Assembly: GCA_028695735.1 (NCBI GenBank)
Contig: JAQVIJ010000001.1
Coordinates: forward strand, 361,081 to 425,080
Source of the DNA: Deltaproteobacteria bacterium
Lineage (GTDB): Bacteria > Desulfobacterota > Dissulfuribacteria > Dissulfuribacterales > DYLC01
Direction of reading: 5' to 3'
DNA length: 64,000 nucleotides
Under the pieces are notes generated by a model, which made no database searches, was not told the origin of the DNA, and was given only the letters and a program-made list of their open reading frames with translations. The number at the start of each line of letters is the position of its first letter. Position 1 is the stretch's first letter. The translations under genes were made by a program, and so were the position numbers. Positions 51,944 through 61,379 of this stretch are shown here, one piece after another.

Positions 51944-53338
51944 CTATTTTGCAATCATGGAACGCATGATATCTGCGGCGCTCTCGGCCTGATCAGCAGT
52001 ACGGCCTATGAGTTCCACGAGTCTTACGAGAAAATATATGGGGAACATATCGTCTGGGTACGTATCAAAGATCTGCTGTTTCAAGCTGTTCTCCATCACA
52101 TCCGCCTGGTGCTCTCTTGAGCGCAGCGTCAGAATGGCCTCCTTGACACGAGTGCGCACCATGTCGTTTCCTGTCTTGAAGTACTCTCTGGCATCTTGAA
52201 TGATATGCGACAGGCCGGATACCACATTCCCGCACTGCTCAAAGAGCTTTACGGCGTCCTCGGCGATAGCGCCTGGCAGTTTGATACGGCGATATGTAAG
52301 CCACTCCAATATATCCTCACACACGTCAGCTATGCCGTCCTGTTCGTTGACATACAGAAACAGCTCAAATTTGTCGATGGGCATGATAATGCCTTTGGGG
52401 AGATGAGCCCTCACGTTTCGTTTGATGAGATCAGCCCCATGTTCCAGCTCGGAGACATCGTCAAAGCACTGCTTGAATCCGGCTTCGTCCATGGCTATAT
52501 ACGCCCTGAATCCGACAATGGCCTTAGTTAGACACTCGTGCACCTGCACGGCATGTCTTTCCAGGCACTCAAGGGGCTCTCTCACCTGACCTGGCTTGGT
52601 GGGACAGCTGCCGCTGGCGCCACTTGCCGACTCCCCTGCACCTTTACTCTGATCATATTCAAAATCGTGACGCATAAGTTTGCCTTCCAGCATAAAAATG
52701 ACATCTTCAGCGATATTGGTGGCGAGATCCGCTATGCGTTCCATATTCATGGCCAGCATGATATTGCTTACGCCTGACAGAACCTCCCTGCGGTTTTGCC
52801 CGATAAGCGCTATTTCCTCCTGCTTTACCTGGGCATACAGATCATCCACATGGGAATCCTTCTGCCTGACGGAACGGGCGAGCTGTGCATTCTGCTGGAC
52901 AAAGGCATTGATGCTCTCTCCGAGCATCTGAATGGCGAGGTTGGCCATATCTCTTATAGCCGATGAGGAACGAAGCTCGGAAGACAGCTGCGCAGCAGCA
53001 GTATCAGCAGTCTCCGCCAGCCCCTTGACCTGACGGGCTATGTTGACGGCATGATCGCCCACTCGCTCCAGCTGCGAGGCGATCTGCTGTGCAGATGTCA
53101 GAAACCGCAGATCCGATGCCATGGGTTGACGCAGGGCCAATGCCGTCAGGACCACGGAATCTATTTTTTCTTCCAGAAGGTCCACATCATTGTCCCGTTG
53201 AATGACCAGATCAGCCAGGGTCGAATCCCCTTTCTGAAAGGCCATGACAGCAGTTCTCACGGCCTCTTCGACCAACGATGACAACTGCAATAGCAATGTC
53301 TTGCTTTCCACTATCTCTTTCTGTACCCGTGCTGACAT
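51944..53338 (-). CDS. PhoU domain fused to a DUF47/PhoU-like domain
   Basis: A 464-residue all-helical protein. Residues 1-215 form a double PhoU repeat ([43 protein letters not shown] with E/DxxxD metal motifs). A 40-residue Gly/Ser/Pro linker leads to a second unit (about 255-464) resembling TIGR00153/DUF47 ([39 protein letters not shown]). PhoU regulates the Pst system and DUF47 accompanies Pit phosphate transporters; no transporter gene is beside it. AGAGGTG precedes the start. Confidence 0.88.
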   Translation of the reverse strand: MSARVQKEIVESKTLLLQLSSLVEEAVRTAVMAFQKGDSTLADLVIQRDNDVDLLEEKIDSVVLTALALRQPMASDLRFLTSAQQIASQLERVGDHAVNIARQVKGLAETADTAAAQLSSELRSSSAIRDMANLAIQMLGESINAFVQQNAQLARSVRQKDSHVDDLYAQVKQEEIALIGQNRREVLSGVSNIMLAMNMERIADLATNIAEDVIFMLEGKLMRHDFEYDQSKGAGESASGASGSCPTKPGQVREPLECLERHAVQVHECLTKAIVGFRAYIAMDEAGFKQCFDDVSELEHGADLIKRNVRAHLPKGIIMPIDKFELFLYVNEQDGIADVCEDILEWLTYRRIKLPGAIAEDAVKLFEQCGNVVSGLSHIIQDAREYFKTGNDMVRTRVKEAILTLRSREHQADVMENSLKQQIFDTYPDDMFPIYFLVRLVELIGRTADQAESAADIMRSMIAK

Positions 53339-53406
53339 ATTACACCTCTTTTTCTACGGCAATTCCCATCTGTTGCAAGGGATATGAGGGTTCCATGGCA
53401 TAAAAA

Positions 53407-53793
53407 CTATACAGGTAAATCCGTTGCATCAAACGCATGGGGTATGTGTTCTATCATCGGGACATCACCCTGCCATCGAATCGATAGCACATCAAAACGG
53501 ACAGGCTGTTCCAATGTCTTTCGGTCGCATTGATGCATATATTGCTGCGCCATACGAATAATCTTATACTGCTTTTGCCTACCCACAGCCTCTTGGGGAA
53601 GCCCGCAACCCTCACCCCTTCTTGCCTTGACCTCTATAAAAACCAGGGTTGAACCATCCTTGGCTATGATGTCGATTTCACCCCATCTGGTTTTATAATT
53701 TCTTTCAAGGATATCATAGCGCCTTTTTATGAGATATGCTGCGGCCAACTCTTCCGCAAGACTTCCAATAGAGGCTGCACCTGTCTTAGCCAC
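53407..53793 (-). CDS. yraN: YraN/UPF0102 endonuclease-like protein
   Basis: A 128-residue protein of the YraN family with a restriction-endonuclease-like core: GEIDIIAKDGSTLVFIEVKARR gives the D-(E/Q)xK pattern. The function is not settled. It lies 77 bases after rnhB, its common neighbour. Confidence 0.93.
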   Translation of the reverse strand: MAKTGAASIGSLAEELAAAYLIKRRYDILERNYKTRWGEIDIIAKDGSTLVFIEVKARRGEGCGLPQEAVGRQKQYKIIRMAQQYMHQCDRKTLEQPVRFDVLSIRWQGDVPMIEHIPHAFDATDLPV

Positions 53794-53870
53794 TCTGCAA
53801 CATCCTCTTGAAATTTATAACATCTTTGTTTGGCCTGTAAATGCCGAACATGTTACAATCGGGTTGCATA

Positions 53871-54548
53871 TCAAAACAAGGATGCGAACTGAGGCATACA
53901 TCTTCTGACCGGCCCGAAACTCTTTCTGTGCACGCTTGAGACGCCATGGCGCTTCAGGGCCGCTATGTGTTCCGGCGTAGGATATCCTTTATTCTTGTGA
54001 AACAGATACTCCGGATAGTCTGCAGCAATACGGCACATAAGCTCATCCCGATAGACCTTGGCAACGATTGAAGCCGCTGCTATGGAAACAGAACAGGCAT
54101 CCCCCCTGACCACAGCGTTTTGGGGAATATCACACGGGACATTCTGATTCCCATCCACCAAAAGCATATCCGGCCTGAGGACAAGGCCGGCTACAGCCAC
54201 GGCCATGGCCTTCAGGCTTGCCTGCAATATGTTCAGACGGTCTATCTCCTCCGGCCATACAACACCCACGGCCACACTCAGGGCACATTCCCTGACCATC
54301 CGCTCCAGCGCCTCCCTGCGGGCAGCTGAAAGCGTCTTGGAATCCCTCACGCCAGCCCCATATAAAATTTTGGCGGAAACCGGCCCCAGCACAACGGCAG
54401 AGGCCACTACCGGCCCCGCTATACACCCGCGGCCCACCTCGTCCAGGCCCGCCACCACCTGCACGCCCTCTGACCACAAGGCAGCCTCAAGCCTTAACAT
54501 ATCAGGGAGTTCGGCATCATTCACTCGCTCCGGCCACACAACGCACAC
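53871..54548 (-). CDS. rnhB: Ribonuclease HII
   Basis: The 225-residue enzyme removes ribonucleotides from DNA. AGLDEVGRGCIAGPVVASAV carries the first catalytic DE pair; 'DMLLVDGNQNVPCD' and 'SIAAASIVAKVYRD' complete the RNase HII set. A GTG at 54548 or the ATG at 54500 may be the start. Confidence 0.95.
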   Translation of the reverse strand: MCVVWPERVNDAELPDMLRLEAALWSEGVQVVAGLDEVGRGCIAGPVVASAVVLGPVSAKILYGAGVRDSKTLSAARREALERMVRECALSVAVGVVWPEEIDRLNILQASLKAMAVAVAGLVLRPDMLLVDGNQNVPCDIPQNAVVRGDACSVSIAAASIVAKVYRDELMCRIAADYPEYLFHKNKGYPTPEHIAALKRHGVSSVHRKSFGPVRRCMPQFASLF

Positions 54549-54564
54549 GACCTTCCCCTATATC

Positions 54565-54583
54565 GGGCGTACACAATACGCCC
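54565..54583. terminator. Small hairpin upstream of rnhB
   Basis: GGGCGTA-CACAA-TACGCCC, a perfect 7-bp stem in the 217-base gap between rplS and rnhB. A possible attenuator or processing site; no T-run. Confidence 0.4.
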
Positions 54584-54670
54584 TTACATTTGCCACCGTC
54601 CCCTTACTTTTGATGGCCCGCAAGGTGCCCGAAAGGTGATGAATTTTCTGCATCCCTAAAACCACATTGT

Positions 54671-54692
54671 AGGGGCAGACTCTACGCCTGCC
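54671..54692. repeat. Palindromic element, copy 1 (AGGGGCAGAC-N6-CCTGCC)
   Basis: AGGGGCAGAC, six bases, CCTGCC. The identical frame with a different six-base loop occurs at 63563-63584. It lies in the rplS-rnhB gap. Probably a REP-like dispersed palindrome. Confidence 0.45.
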
Positions 54693-54765
54693 ACTCCGCT
54701 CGAAGAGGAGGAATTTTGAAAAAAAGCCGACCAAAAGGCAGATCAGGCCTTTGAACCAAACAAGA

Positions 54766-55131
54766 CTATGAATGAGCCACCAAGGTGCGCTTTCTGATCT
54801 TGTGGCGGGCAGCCTTGCCGCGCAACTCACGCAGATAATAGAGCTTGGACCTGTTATGCCTGCCCTGTTCAACCAGCTCTATCTTTTCTATACGGGGGGA
54901 ATGGACGGGAAAGATACGCTCTACGCCCACACCGAAGGAATCCTTTCTTACGATAAAGGTCTCACCCAGACCGCCTCCGCGCCTTGTGATTACAACACCC
55001 TCAAATACCTGTATGCGTTCCTTTTCCTCGGTCTCCTGAATCTTAACATGCACACGGACCACATCGCCGGGCCTGAAGGCCGGAATATCCCTACGCATTT
55101 CCTCAAGCTCAAGTCTTCTGATTAAATCCAT
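54766..55131 (-). CDS. rplS: Ribosomal protein L19
   Basis: 121 residues from ATG 55131, the family length. The L19 features are visible: [39 protein letters not shown] and the C-terminal [20 protein letters not shown]. It sits at the bridge between ribosomal subunits. The start is preceded by AGGAGA; longer readings upstream have no family match. Confidence 0.97.
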   Translation of the reverse strand: MDLIRRLELEEMRRDIPAFRPGDVVRVHVKIQETEEKERIQVFEGVVITRRGGGLGETFIVRKDSFGVGVERIFPVHSPRIEKIELVEQGRHNRSKLYYLRELRGKAARHKIRKRTLVAHS

Positions 55132-55183
55132 AAAAATAATCTCCTTTGATTTATATAAATAACCCATTTTCAAGATTTTCTCA

Positions 55184-55738
55184 TCAATAACATCCAAACA
55201 ATCTATCCAATGCCACAGAAACAGCACTGCGCACAGACAGATGATTATAATCCCCTGGGCCGTATATGGGCTCCAGAATACCATTCACAGGCGGCAGCAG
55301 TTCCATGGCCAATCCAGAAGCAGTGCCGAATAACAGACATACTGGAGCATCCAGCATATCGATATGATTTCGCAAATATCTCCAGGAAACGGCGTCAGGA
55401 CGCCTGCAGGCAGTGGTTGCATAGACCTCAGGGGAACGGCCATGCCTGTTTTCAATGGCAGACAGGGCCTCCCCCACAGACGATACCACCCTCACCGTTT
55501 CCATAGCCTTTTTCCTGTCAGCATTAAGCGTACCGCCCACGCCTGTGAGCCAGTGCCCCATAATCTCTCGCGTCAAGGCCATTTGACGTTCAAGTGGAGT
55601 GATGACAAAAAAATTCATCACATCATAGGTGGCTGCTGCACGGGCAATATCGTGTATATCCAGATTGGTGACAGCGGAAACGATTAACTCACCTGCGCGA
55701 TTCAAAACAGGATAATGCACCAACCCTATGTATCGCAT
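55184..55738 (-). CDS. SPOUT RNA methyltransferase (COG4752-type)
   Basis: About 184 residues from ATG 55738. A Rossmann-like SPOUT methyltransferase that usually lies beside trmD in Deltaproteobacteria and Aquificae. '[16 protein letters not shown]' and '[21 protein letters not shown]' match the knot region. The target RNA position is unknown. It overlaps the trmD end. Confidence 0.88.
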   Translation of the reverse strand: MRYIGLVHYPVLNRAGELIVSAVTNLDIHDIARAAATYDVMNFFVITPLERQMALTREIMGHWLTGVGGTLNADRKKAMETVRVVSSVGEALSAIENRHGRSPEVYATTACRRPDAVSWRYLRNHIDMLDAPVCLLFGTASGLAMELLPPVNGILEPIYGPGDYNHLSVRSAVSVALDRLFGCY

Positions 55739-56460
55739 GACCAACCCAGCATTTCAAGAAATTCCCTATCAGTTTCACTCAATTCAATACTTTTCAGCAA
55801 ATCAGGCCTGCGCTGCAGGGTCACCAGCAAGGACTGTTCCCTTCTCCATCTGGCTATGCGCGCATGATCCCCCGAAAGCAGCACTTCGGGCACCCGTTGC
55901 CCCAAAAAATCAGGGGGACGCGTGTAACAAGGGCTTTCCAGCAGCCCGTCGGAAAAGGAATCCCTCTGGGACGAGGTCTCACAACCCAATACCCCCGGAA
56001 TCAATCGCGCTACCGCCTCCAGGATCACCAAGGCCGCGGCCTCTCCACCAAAAAGCACATAATCGCCGATGGATACCTCTGTATCCACGAAACGGGCCAC
56101 CCGTTCATCTATCCCTTCATATCTGCCACATACAATCAGCAGCCGCTCCAGGCCCGCCCACTCATGGGCCATTTCCTGATGAAACAACCTGCCCCTCGGG
56201 CTTAAAAGCACCACATATGGCGCAGGAGGCTCAGTCCTGAGGGTTTCCAGGGCTTCATATATGGGCTCCGGCTTCATTACCATGCCCTCTCCTCCGCCAT
56301 AAGGACGATCGTCCACTGTATTATGCCTGTCGTGAGTAAAATCCCGAAGGTTTATGGGCCTGACCTGAATCAGGTCTTTCTGAATGGCCTTGGACAACAA
56401 ACCATCCTGTAACGGCGACGAGAAAAAGCCGGGGAATATGGTCAAAATATCAAAGAGCAT
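55726..56460 (-). CDS. trmD: tRNA (guanine37-N1)-methyltransferase
   Basis: A 244-residue TrmD making m1G37, which prevents frameshifting. The signature knot SIGDYVLFGGEAAALVILEA and 'RYEGIDERVARFVDTEVS' are intact, plus the substrate loop 'SQRDSFSDGLLESPCYTRP'. It overlaps rimM by 11 bases. Confidence 0.97.
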   Translation of the reverse strand: MLFDILTIFPGFFSSPLQDGLLSKAIQKDLIQVRPINLRDFTHDRHNTVDDRPYGGGEGMVMKPEPIYEALETLRTEPPAPYVVLLSPRGRLFHQEMAHEWAGLERLLIVCGRYEGIDERVARFVDTEVSIGDYVLFGGEAAALVILEAVARLIPGVLGCETSSQRDSFSDGLLESPCYTRPPDFLGQRVPEVLLSGDHARIARWRREQSLLVTLQRRPDLLKSIELSETDREFLEMLGWSCDT

Positions 56461-56959
56461 CTATGTCCAACAGACCTTCGGGCGGCTCCACAAGCATAAC
56501 CCCGTGCTGAACATCTATCTGCGTCACTATCTCTTCCACAGCCGGGAAAAAATATTCCCTTTTGTCAGTTGAATGCACTACATAAATATCGTGGGCCCCT
56601 GTCCTCAGAATGTCCACCACCCTGCCAAGCTCAACACCGGCGGCCACAACCCTGAGGCCTATAACCTCATGCCAGTAAAACTCACCGTCAGGCAGCTGCG
56701 GCAAACTGGAAGCTGGAACATAAACAGCCAATCCGCTCAACACCTCAGCCTCGGAACGATTCAGCACGCCCTTCAGGCGCACAAGAAAACCATTCGGGGC
56801 CTCCCGTAGTGACAAAAGCTCGAACTGCCTGTCACCGATCACAAGCCGAAGACCAGGCCGCAGGACATCCGCATACATTGAAGACAGGACTAGCTCACCC
56901 CGTATGCCATGCGGCTTACGTACCCTGCCTATGGCTATAACTTCCGGCTGTTGCACCAT
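56450..56959 (-). CDS. rimM: Ribosome maturation factor RimM
   Basis: About 169 residues. The N-terminal RimM domain (AIGRVRKPHGIRGELVLSSM) and C-terminal PRC barrel (EFYWHEVIGLRVVAAGVELG) are clear. It helps assemble the 30S head with S19. ATG 56959 follows a TTG that could also serve. It lies between khpA and trmD. Confidence 0.95.
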   Translation of the reverse strand: MVQQPEVIAIGRVRKPHGIRGELVLSSMYADVLRPGLRLVIGDRQFELLSLREAPNGFLVRLKGVLNRSEAEVLSGLAVYVPASSLPQLPDGEFYWHEVIGLRVVAAGVELGRVVDILRTGAHDIYVVHSTDKREYFFPAVEEIVTQIDVQHGVMLVEPPEGLLDIDAL

Positions 56960-56979
56960 CAATCTATCAACGGATGGAA

Positions 56980-57210
56980 CTATTCCAGTATCTCCAGCAT
57001 GGCGCGCTTTTTGAGTTTGTTGGACGCAGCAGACACAATGGTTCGCAATGCCTTGGCTGTGCGGCCCTGACGCCCTATGATCTTGCCTATATCCTCCTGG
57101 GCCACACGCACCTCCACAACCGTGGTCTGCTCACCTTCGACTTCCTTGACCTGCACTGCATCCACATTGTCAACAAGCGACTTGACCAAATATTCCACCA
57201 GCTCTTTCAT
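56980..57210 (-). CDS. khpA: KH-domain RNA-binding protein KhpA
   Basis: 76 residues, a single KH domain with the GxxG loop GRQG in '[19 protein letters not shown]'. It acts with KhpB as a small RNA chaperone in other bacteria. It sits between rpsP and rimM, its standard place. Confidence 0.94.
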   Translation of the reverse strand: MKELVEYLVKSLVDNVDAVQVKEVEGEQTTVVEVRVAQEDIGKIIGRQGRTAKALRTIVSAASNKLKKRAMLEILE

Positions 57211-57238
57211 GCAAGGTCCTCACATCATTTCAAGACGA

Positions 57239-57478
57239 TCAGTTTATAAATTTCTTGATGAGGCTGCTGACCGTCTCGGTGGGAGTAGCGCCCTGTCCGA
57301 GCCAGTATTTCACGCGCTCAGCGTCCATCTTGCACTCAACAGGGTCCTTGAGTGGGTCATAGGTGCCCAAAATCTCCAAAAAACGCCCGTCGCGCTTGGC
57401 CTCTGAATGGGCTGCCACCACCCTGTAAAACGGCTTCTTCTTTCTGCCCATGCGGGTCAATCTCAATTTTACTGCCAT
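57239..57478 (-). CDS. rpsP: Ribosomal protein S16
   Basis: 79 residues. [20 protein letters not shown] and '[10 protein letters not shown]' are S16 signatures. It has GGAGG shortly before the start and lies between ffh and khpA. Confidence 0.97.
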   Translation of the reverse strand: MAVKLRLTRMGRKKKPFYRVVAAHSEAKRDGRFLEILGTYDPLKDPVECKMDAERVKYWLGQGATPTETVSSLIKKFIN

Positions 57479-57512
57479 AGATCCTCCTTATTTTAATAAA
57501 TAATCAAAAATA

Positions 57513-58847
57513 TCATCCAAAAGGATTAAATCCCCTGGCGAATCCCTTCAAACCTGTCTTCTTTATCTTCTTCAACATCTTGGACATCTCGGCATAATTC
57601 TTGAGGAGCTTGTTGACATCCTGCACTGTTGTGCCGCTCCCCCTGGCGATACGCCTTCTGCGGCTGGCGTTGATGATGGTCCAATCGATTCGCTCTTTTC
57701 GTGTCATGGAGTCGATGATTGCTATTATCTTCGAGAGCTCCTTTTCCTCGGGCATCATGCCCTGCATCTGTTTGAGCTTGTTTATGCCGGGGATCATTGA
57801 AACCACCTGGGCCAATCCCCCCATCTTTCTGACCTGCAACAACTGATCCTTGAAATCATCGAGGGTAAAGGAATCTTTTTTGATCTTTTCCTTGAGCTCC
57901 AATGTCTTCTGCTGATCGACATTCTGCTGCACCTTTTCAATCAGACTCAAGACATCTCCCATGCCAAGGATACGATTGGCCAGCCGGTCTGGATAAAAGG
58001 GCTCCAACCCATCTATTTTCTCACTCATACCAACAAACTTGATGGGCTTGCCCGTGATGGATTGAATGGAAAGGGCTGCCCCGCCCCTGGCGTCTCCGTC
58101 CATCTTGGTGAGCACCACACCGGTTATCTCTATGGCATCATTGAAACTCTTGGCCATGTTGACTGCATCCTGGCCGGTCATTGCATCCACCACCAGAAGG
58201 ATCTCCTGGGGTGACATCAGAGCCTTTATGTCCTTGAGTTCCTGCATCAGGGCGTCGTCTATATGCAGACGGCCCGCGGTGTCTATTATGAGCGTATCCC
58301 TGTTGAGTCTGACGGCCTCTGCCCTGGCCTTTCTTACGATGTCCACAGGTCTATCCGAGGGCTGGGACGGGAAAACATCCATTTGAATCTGTTTGGCCAA
58401 TGCCGTCAGCTGATCGATTGCAGCAGGCCTGTAAACATCGGCGGGCACAAGGTAAGGCCTGCGGCCCTTGGAGCGCAGCCACAAAGCAAGCTTGGCGGCG
58501 GAGGTGGTCTTGCCCGAACCCTGAAGACCTGCGAGCAGGATCACCGCCGGCTGACTCCCTGCCAGATTCAGACGCTGATTCGCTCCGCCCAGAAGGGCCA
58601 CCAATTCGTCGTGAACGATCTTGACAAGCTGCTGCCCCGGCGTGAGGCTCTCCATCACCTCCTGGCCTACGGCCCTGGCTTTTATGCGTTCGATGAAGTC
58701 CTTGACCACCTTGAAATGCACATCCGCTTCCAAGAGGGCAAGGCGCACCTCTCGCAGCCCCTCCTGAATGTTCTCTTCGGAGAGGCGGCCGTATCCGCGC
58801 ATGCGCTTGAAAATGCCTTCAAGGCGTTCTGTAAGGGTTGAAAACAT
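57513..58847 (-). CDS. ffh: Signal recognition particle protein Ffh
   Basis: A 444-residue SRP54 GTPase that targets membrane proteins to the translocon. N domain; G domain with AGLQGSGKTTSAAKLA, DTAGRLHID and TKMDGDARGG; and a Met-rich M domain (MIPGINKLKQMQGMM) ending with the 'RRRRIARGSGTTVQDVNKLL' SRP-RNA-binding motif. It is the first gene of the translation cluster on this strand. No 4.5S RNA gene is evident in the window. Confidence 0.97.
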   Translation of the reverse strand: MFSTLTERLEGIFKRMRGYGRLSEENIQEGLREVRLALLEADVHFKVVKDFIERIKARAVGQEVMESLTPGQQLVKIVHDELVALLGGANQRLNLAGSQPAVILLAGLQGSGKTTSAAKLALWLRSKGRRPYLVPADVYRPAAIDQLTALAKQIQMDVFPSQPSDRPVDIVRKARAEAVRLNRDTLIIDTAGRLHIDDALMQELKDIKALMSPQEILLVVDAMTGQDAVNMAKSFNDAIEITGVVLTKMDGDARGGAALSIQSITGKPIKFVGMSEKIDGLEPFYPDRLANRILGMGDVLSLIEKVQQNVDQQKTLELKEKIKKDSFTLDDFKDQLLQVRKMGGLAQVVSMIPGINKLKQMQGMMPEEKELSKIIAIIDSMTRKERIDWTIINASRRRRIARGSGTTVQDVNKLLKNYAEMSKMLKKIKKTGLKGFARGFNPFG

Positions 58848-58971
58848 ATGGTTCAGTTTTGTTGGCTATTTTGTAAATTTCGGCAAAATTGGTCACAGCC
58901 ACAATGGCTCTAAAATAAGCATTAAATAATACAGATAGCAGGGCCTGATGTCAATTAAAAGTGTAAAACCG

Positions 58972-59691
58972 TTACTGAGCCAATGGCACCACTCGCAGCC
59001 CTTCTTTTTGAGACGGAATAAAGGCGATATCCACCCTGCGATTTCGGGCCATGTGTTCAGGGGTATCGTCCAGAAATTTCGGTCTGCTGGACCCGTATCC
59101 CACGGCATAGGCCTTTTGATGTGGAATGCTGCTCTTGTCCAACAGAAAATCCAGGACCATAGCCGCCCTGGCCGCAGACAAGGCCCAGTCCGAGGGCCAC
59201 TGGGCATCCGGCACAAAGGCGCTATCCGTATGGCCGGAGGTCACCACCTCTCCAGGCAGTCTTTCCAGCACCCTTCTAATCTCGGCCAGTACAGGTCTTA
59301 TTTCATCCTTCAGCCGAATACCCCTGGGTTCAAACAGGACATCATCCCGAATGCGAATGGTGATTCTATCAGAGCCCTCTTCTAATTCAAAGCCGTTTTG
59401 AGAGACAATGGGTTGCACAGCGGTCTTGAAGGTGGCCAAGAGCTCACTTACATTGGCAGGCATGGATTGGGGCAGGGTGTTATCTGTATCAGGGATGATC
59501 GCAGTCCTTGAGATACCGAAGGCATCCTTCAAAGACTCTGAAACGGCCTTGAATTTGGCCTGATCCATGCTGGAAAACCCATAAAGCAGCACAAAAAAGC
59601 CCAAAAGCAACGAGACCATGTCGGCATAGGTGATGAGCCAGCGCCAACGGCCAGAGGTATCCTCCCGCTGCTCCCTCTTGTTCAGGCGCAT
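58972..59691 (-). CDS. motB: Flagellar motor stator protein MotB
   Basis: A 239-residue protein with the single membrane helix RWLITYADMVSLLLGFFVLL and its ion-binding Asp24, a short plug, and a C-terminal OmpA-like peptidoglycan-binding domain (about 110-235; TSGHTDSAF, ALSAARAAMV, NRRVDIAFIP). Its gene starts one base before the nadA stop region and is far from motA (30749). It likely partners that MotA. Confidence 0.93.
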   Translation of the reverse strand: MRLNKREQREDTSGRWRWLITYADMVSLLLGFFVLLYGFSSMDQAKFKAVSESLKDAFGISRTAIIPDTDNTLPQSMPANVSELLATFKTAVQPIVSQNGFELEEGSDRITIRIRDDVLFEPRGIRLKDEIRPVLAEIRRVLERLPGEVVTSGHTDSAFVPDAQWPSDWALSAARAAMVLDFLLDKSSIPHQKAYAVGYGSSRPKFLDDTPEHMARNRRVDIAFIPSQKEGLRVVPLAQ

Positions 59692-60606
59692 TTAATTGTC
59701 CCTCGGCACCGCCAGCATGCGCTCTACGGCGCTTAAGGCGCTCAAGCGTATTTCTTCCGGCACCGTCACCTGGTGTTTTTCGTTCAGCAAGGCATCAAAG
59801 ACCTCTTGAAGCCCGGTCTTTTTCATCTCTTCGCAGACCATTCTGGAAGATGCCGCATAAAAGCGCTTATTGGGATAGCGTCTTTGAAGCGGATACAGAA
59901 GCCCCACCTCCGTAGCTATGATGAACTCCTCTGCATCGGATTTTGCAGGGAATTCCAGCATGCCGCTGGTGCTTCGAACCACATCCGCCATGTTTAGAAT
60001 GGCAGGCGGGCATTCGGGATGGGCTATGACCACTGCCTTTGGGTGTTCCTCTTTGAGCCGTTGCAGTTCTTCAGGCTTGAGGCCATCGTGTATGGGGCAG
60101 AACCCCTCCCAGATATGTATCTTCTGGTCGGTATGGCGCTGTGTCCACATGGCCAGATTTTTATCCGGCGTCATGATCACCTCAGGGCAACGCAGGGATT
60201 TCACCACCTGTACTGCATTGGCTGAGGTGCAGCAGATGTAGCTCTCTGCCTTGACCTCGGCGCTGGAGTTGACATATGTGACTACAGGTGCACCCCTGTG
60301 CAGGGCCTTAAACTCCCTCAAATCCTCGGCAGTCACCATGTCTGCCATGGCACAGCCAGCATTTATGACAGGCAGCAAGACCTTTTTGTTTGGACATAAA
60401 ATGGCGGCGGTCTCAGCCATGAAGTGCACGCCGCAGAAGACGATGATGTCTGCATTGGTCTGGGCGGCCTGTATGCTCAAGGCCAGGGAGTCGCCGGTGA
60501 GGTCGGCTATGTCTTGCACCTCTGGAATCTGGTAGTTGTGGGCCAGTATGATGGCGTTTTTCTCTTTGGCAAGCCGCCGAATCGCCTGTTTCAAATCCTT
60601 TTCCAT
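59692..60606 (-). CDS. nadA: Quinolinate synthase NadA
   Basis: A 304-residue [4Fe-4S] enzyme condensing iminoaspartate and DHAP to quinolinate in NAD synthesis. The three cluster cysteines are readable: Cys85 (NAGCAMADM), one in EGFCPIHDG (about 170) and one in RMVCEEMKKTGL (about 257). The N-terminal LAHNYQIPEVQDIAD is typical. It is adjacent to motB and downstream of the LolA-like gene. No nadB or nadC is in view. Confidence 0.96.
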   Translation of the reverse strand: MEKDLKQAIRRLAKEKNAIILAHNYQIPEVQDIADLTGDSLALSIQAAQTNADIIVFCGVHFMAETAAILCPNKKVLLPVINAGCAMADMVTAEDLREFKALHRGAPVVTYVNSSAEVKAESYICCTSANAVQVVKSLRCPEVIMTPDKNLAMWTQRHTDQKIHIWEGFCPIHDGLKPEELQRLKEEHPKAVVIAHPECPPAILNMADVVRSTSGMLEFPAKSDAEEFIIATEVGLLYPLQRRYPNKRFYAASSRMVCEEMKKTGLQEVFDALLNEKHQVTVPEEIRLSALSAVERMLAVPRDN

Positions 60607-60634
60607 GAAAAAACTCCATTAAAATGGTCAAAAA

Positions 60635-61375
60635 TCACTGTCGAAAGACCTCTGCCCCAGCAGGTATCTCAAAACGAAAGAGGTCATCGGGCAGCTTGCT
60701 GTTCAACCGCATGTCCTGAAATGAGATGTGAATCTTGGTGCCGGCCTGGTCTTCTATGCGGATAGAAGAGATGAGGTGTGTATTCTCATTTAAGGTCAGC
60801 CACAGGGCCTTGATGCGGCTCATGCCTTCGGCCTGAGCGGTCTTGTCGGGTATGGGAACCAGCTTCAGCGTCCAGGGGGCTGCCATGCCACGACCCGGAG
60901 TGTCGATATAAAAATAGCGGGTCAATTCGCCGTCTCCTCCAAAAAAGGCCCTGGTGATCTCAGCCGACAAAAACTGCTCGCGATTCATCACCATCACCTG
61001 ATTGACCTCCTTTTCATAGACATAAACCGCCTTGTCGTTGACCACCACCACCTGCGGCTCCGGCTTTACATAATCCCAGCGCATGGAATCGGGCCGTTTC
61101 ATATAGACATGACCTTCCGCCCGCACAGGGTTGGGATTGCCTGGAGCGAGGGTCTCCTGATAAAAGTAGGCGGCCATATCCTGCATGTTTTTATGGGCAA
61201 TTTGCATGAGCTGGGCCAATTCACGAGGCCCCAAGGCAGCAGGGGACTGCAATTCCCCCTTTGAAAGGGTTGGAATAGGCCCCCGAGTTTCATTTACGGG
61301 CTGTTCCTCTTGGGCATAAAGGGAAGAGACGGTCAGCCACCAACACAACACAAACAAGGTATAAACGAATCGCAT
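60635..61375 (-). CDS. LolA-like outer-membrane lipoprotein carrier protein
   Basis: 246 residues from ATG 61375 with signal peptide (FVYTLFVLCWWLTVSSLYA). The LolA fold elements are seen: 'MAAYFYQETLAPGN', 'GHVYMKRPDSMRWDYVKPEP', VYVYEKEVNQVMV and a late 'SSIRIEDQAGTKIHISFQDM'. It would carry lipoproteins across the periplasm. Longer readings of the frame extend into glmS and are rejected. It starts five bases after the glmS stop. Confidence 0.88.
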   Translation of the reverse strand: MRFVYTLFVLCWWLTVSSLYAQEEQPVNETRGPIPTLSKGELQSPAALGPRELAQLMQIAHKNMQDMAAYFYQETLAPGNPNPVRAEGHVYMKRPDSMRWDYVKPEPQVVVVNDKAVYVYEKEVNQVMVMNREQFLSAEITRAFFGGDGELTRYFYIDTPGRGMAAPWTLKLVPIPDKTAQAEGMSRIKALWLTLNENTHLISSIRIEDQAGTKIHISFQDMRLNSKLPDDLFRFEIPAGAEVFRQ

Positions 61376-61379
61376 GGGC

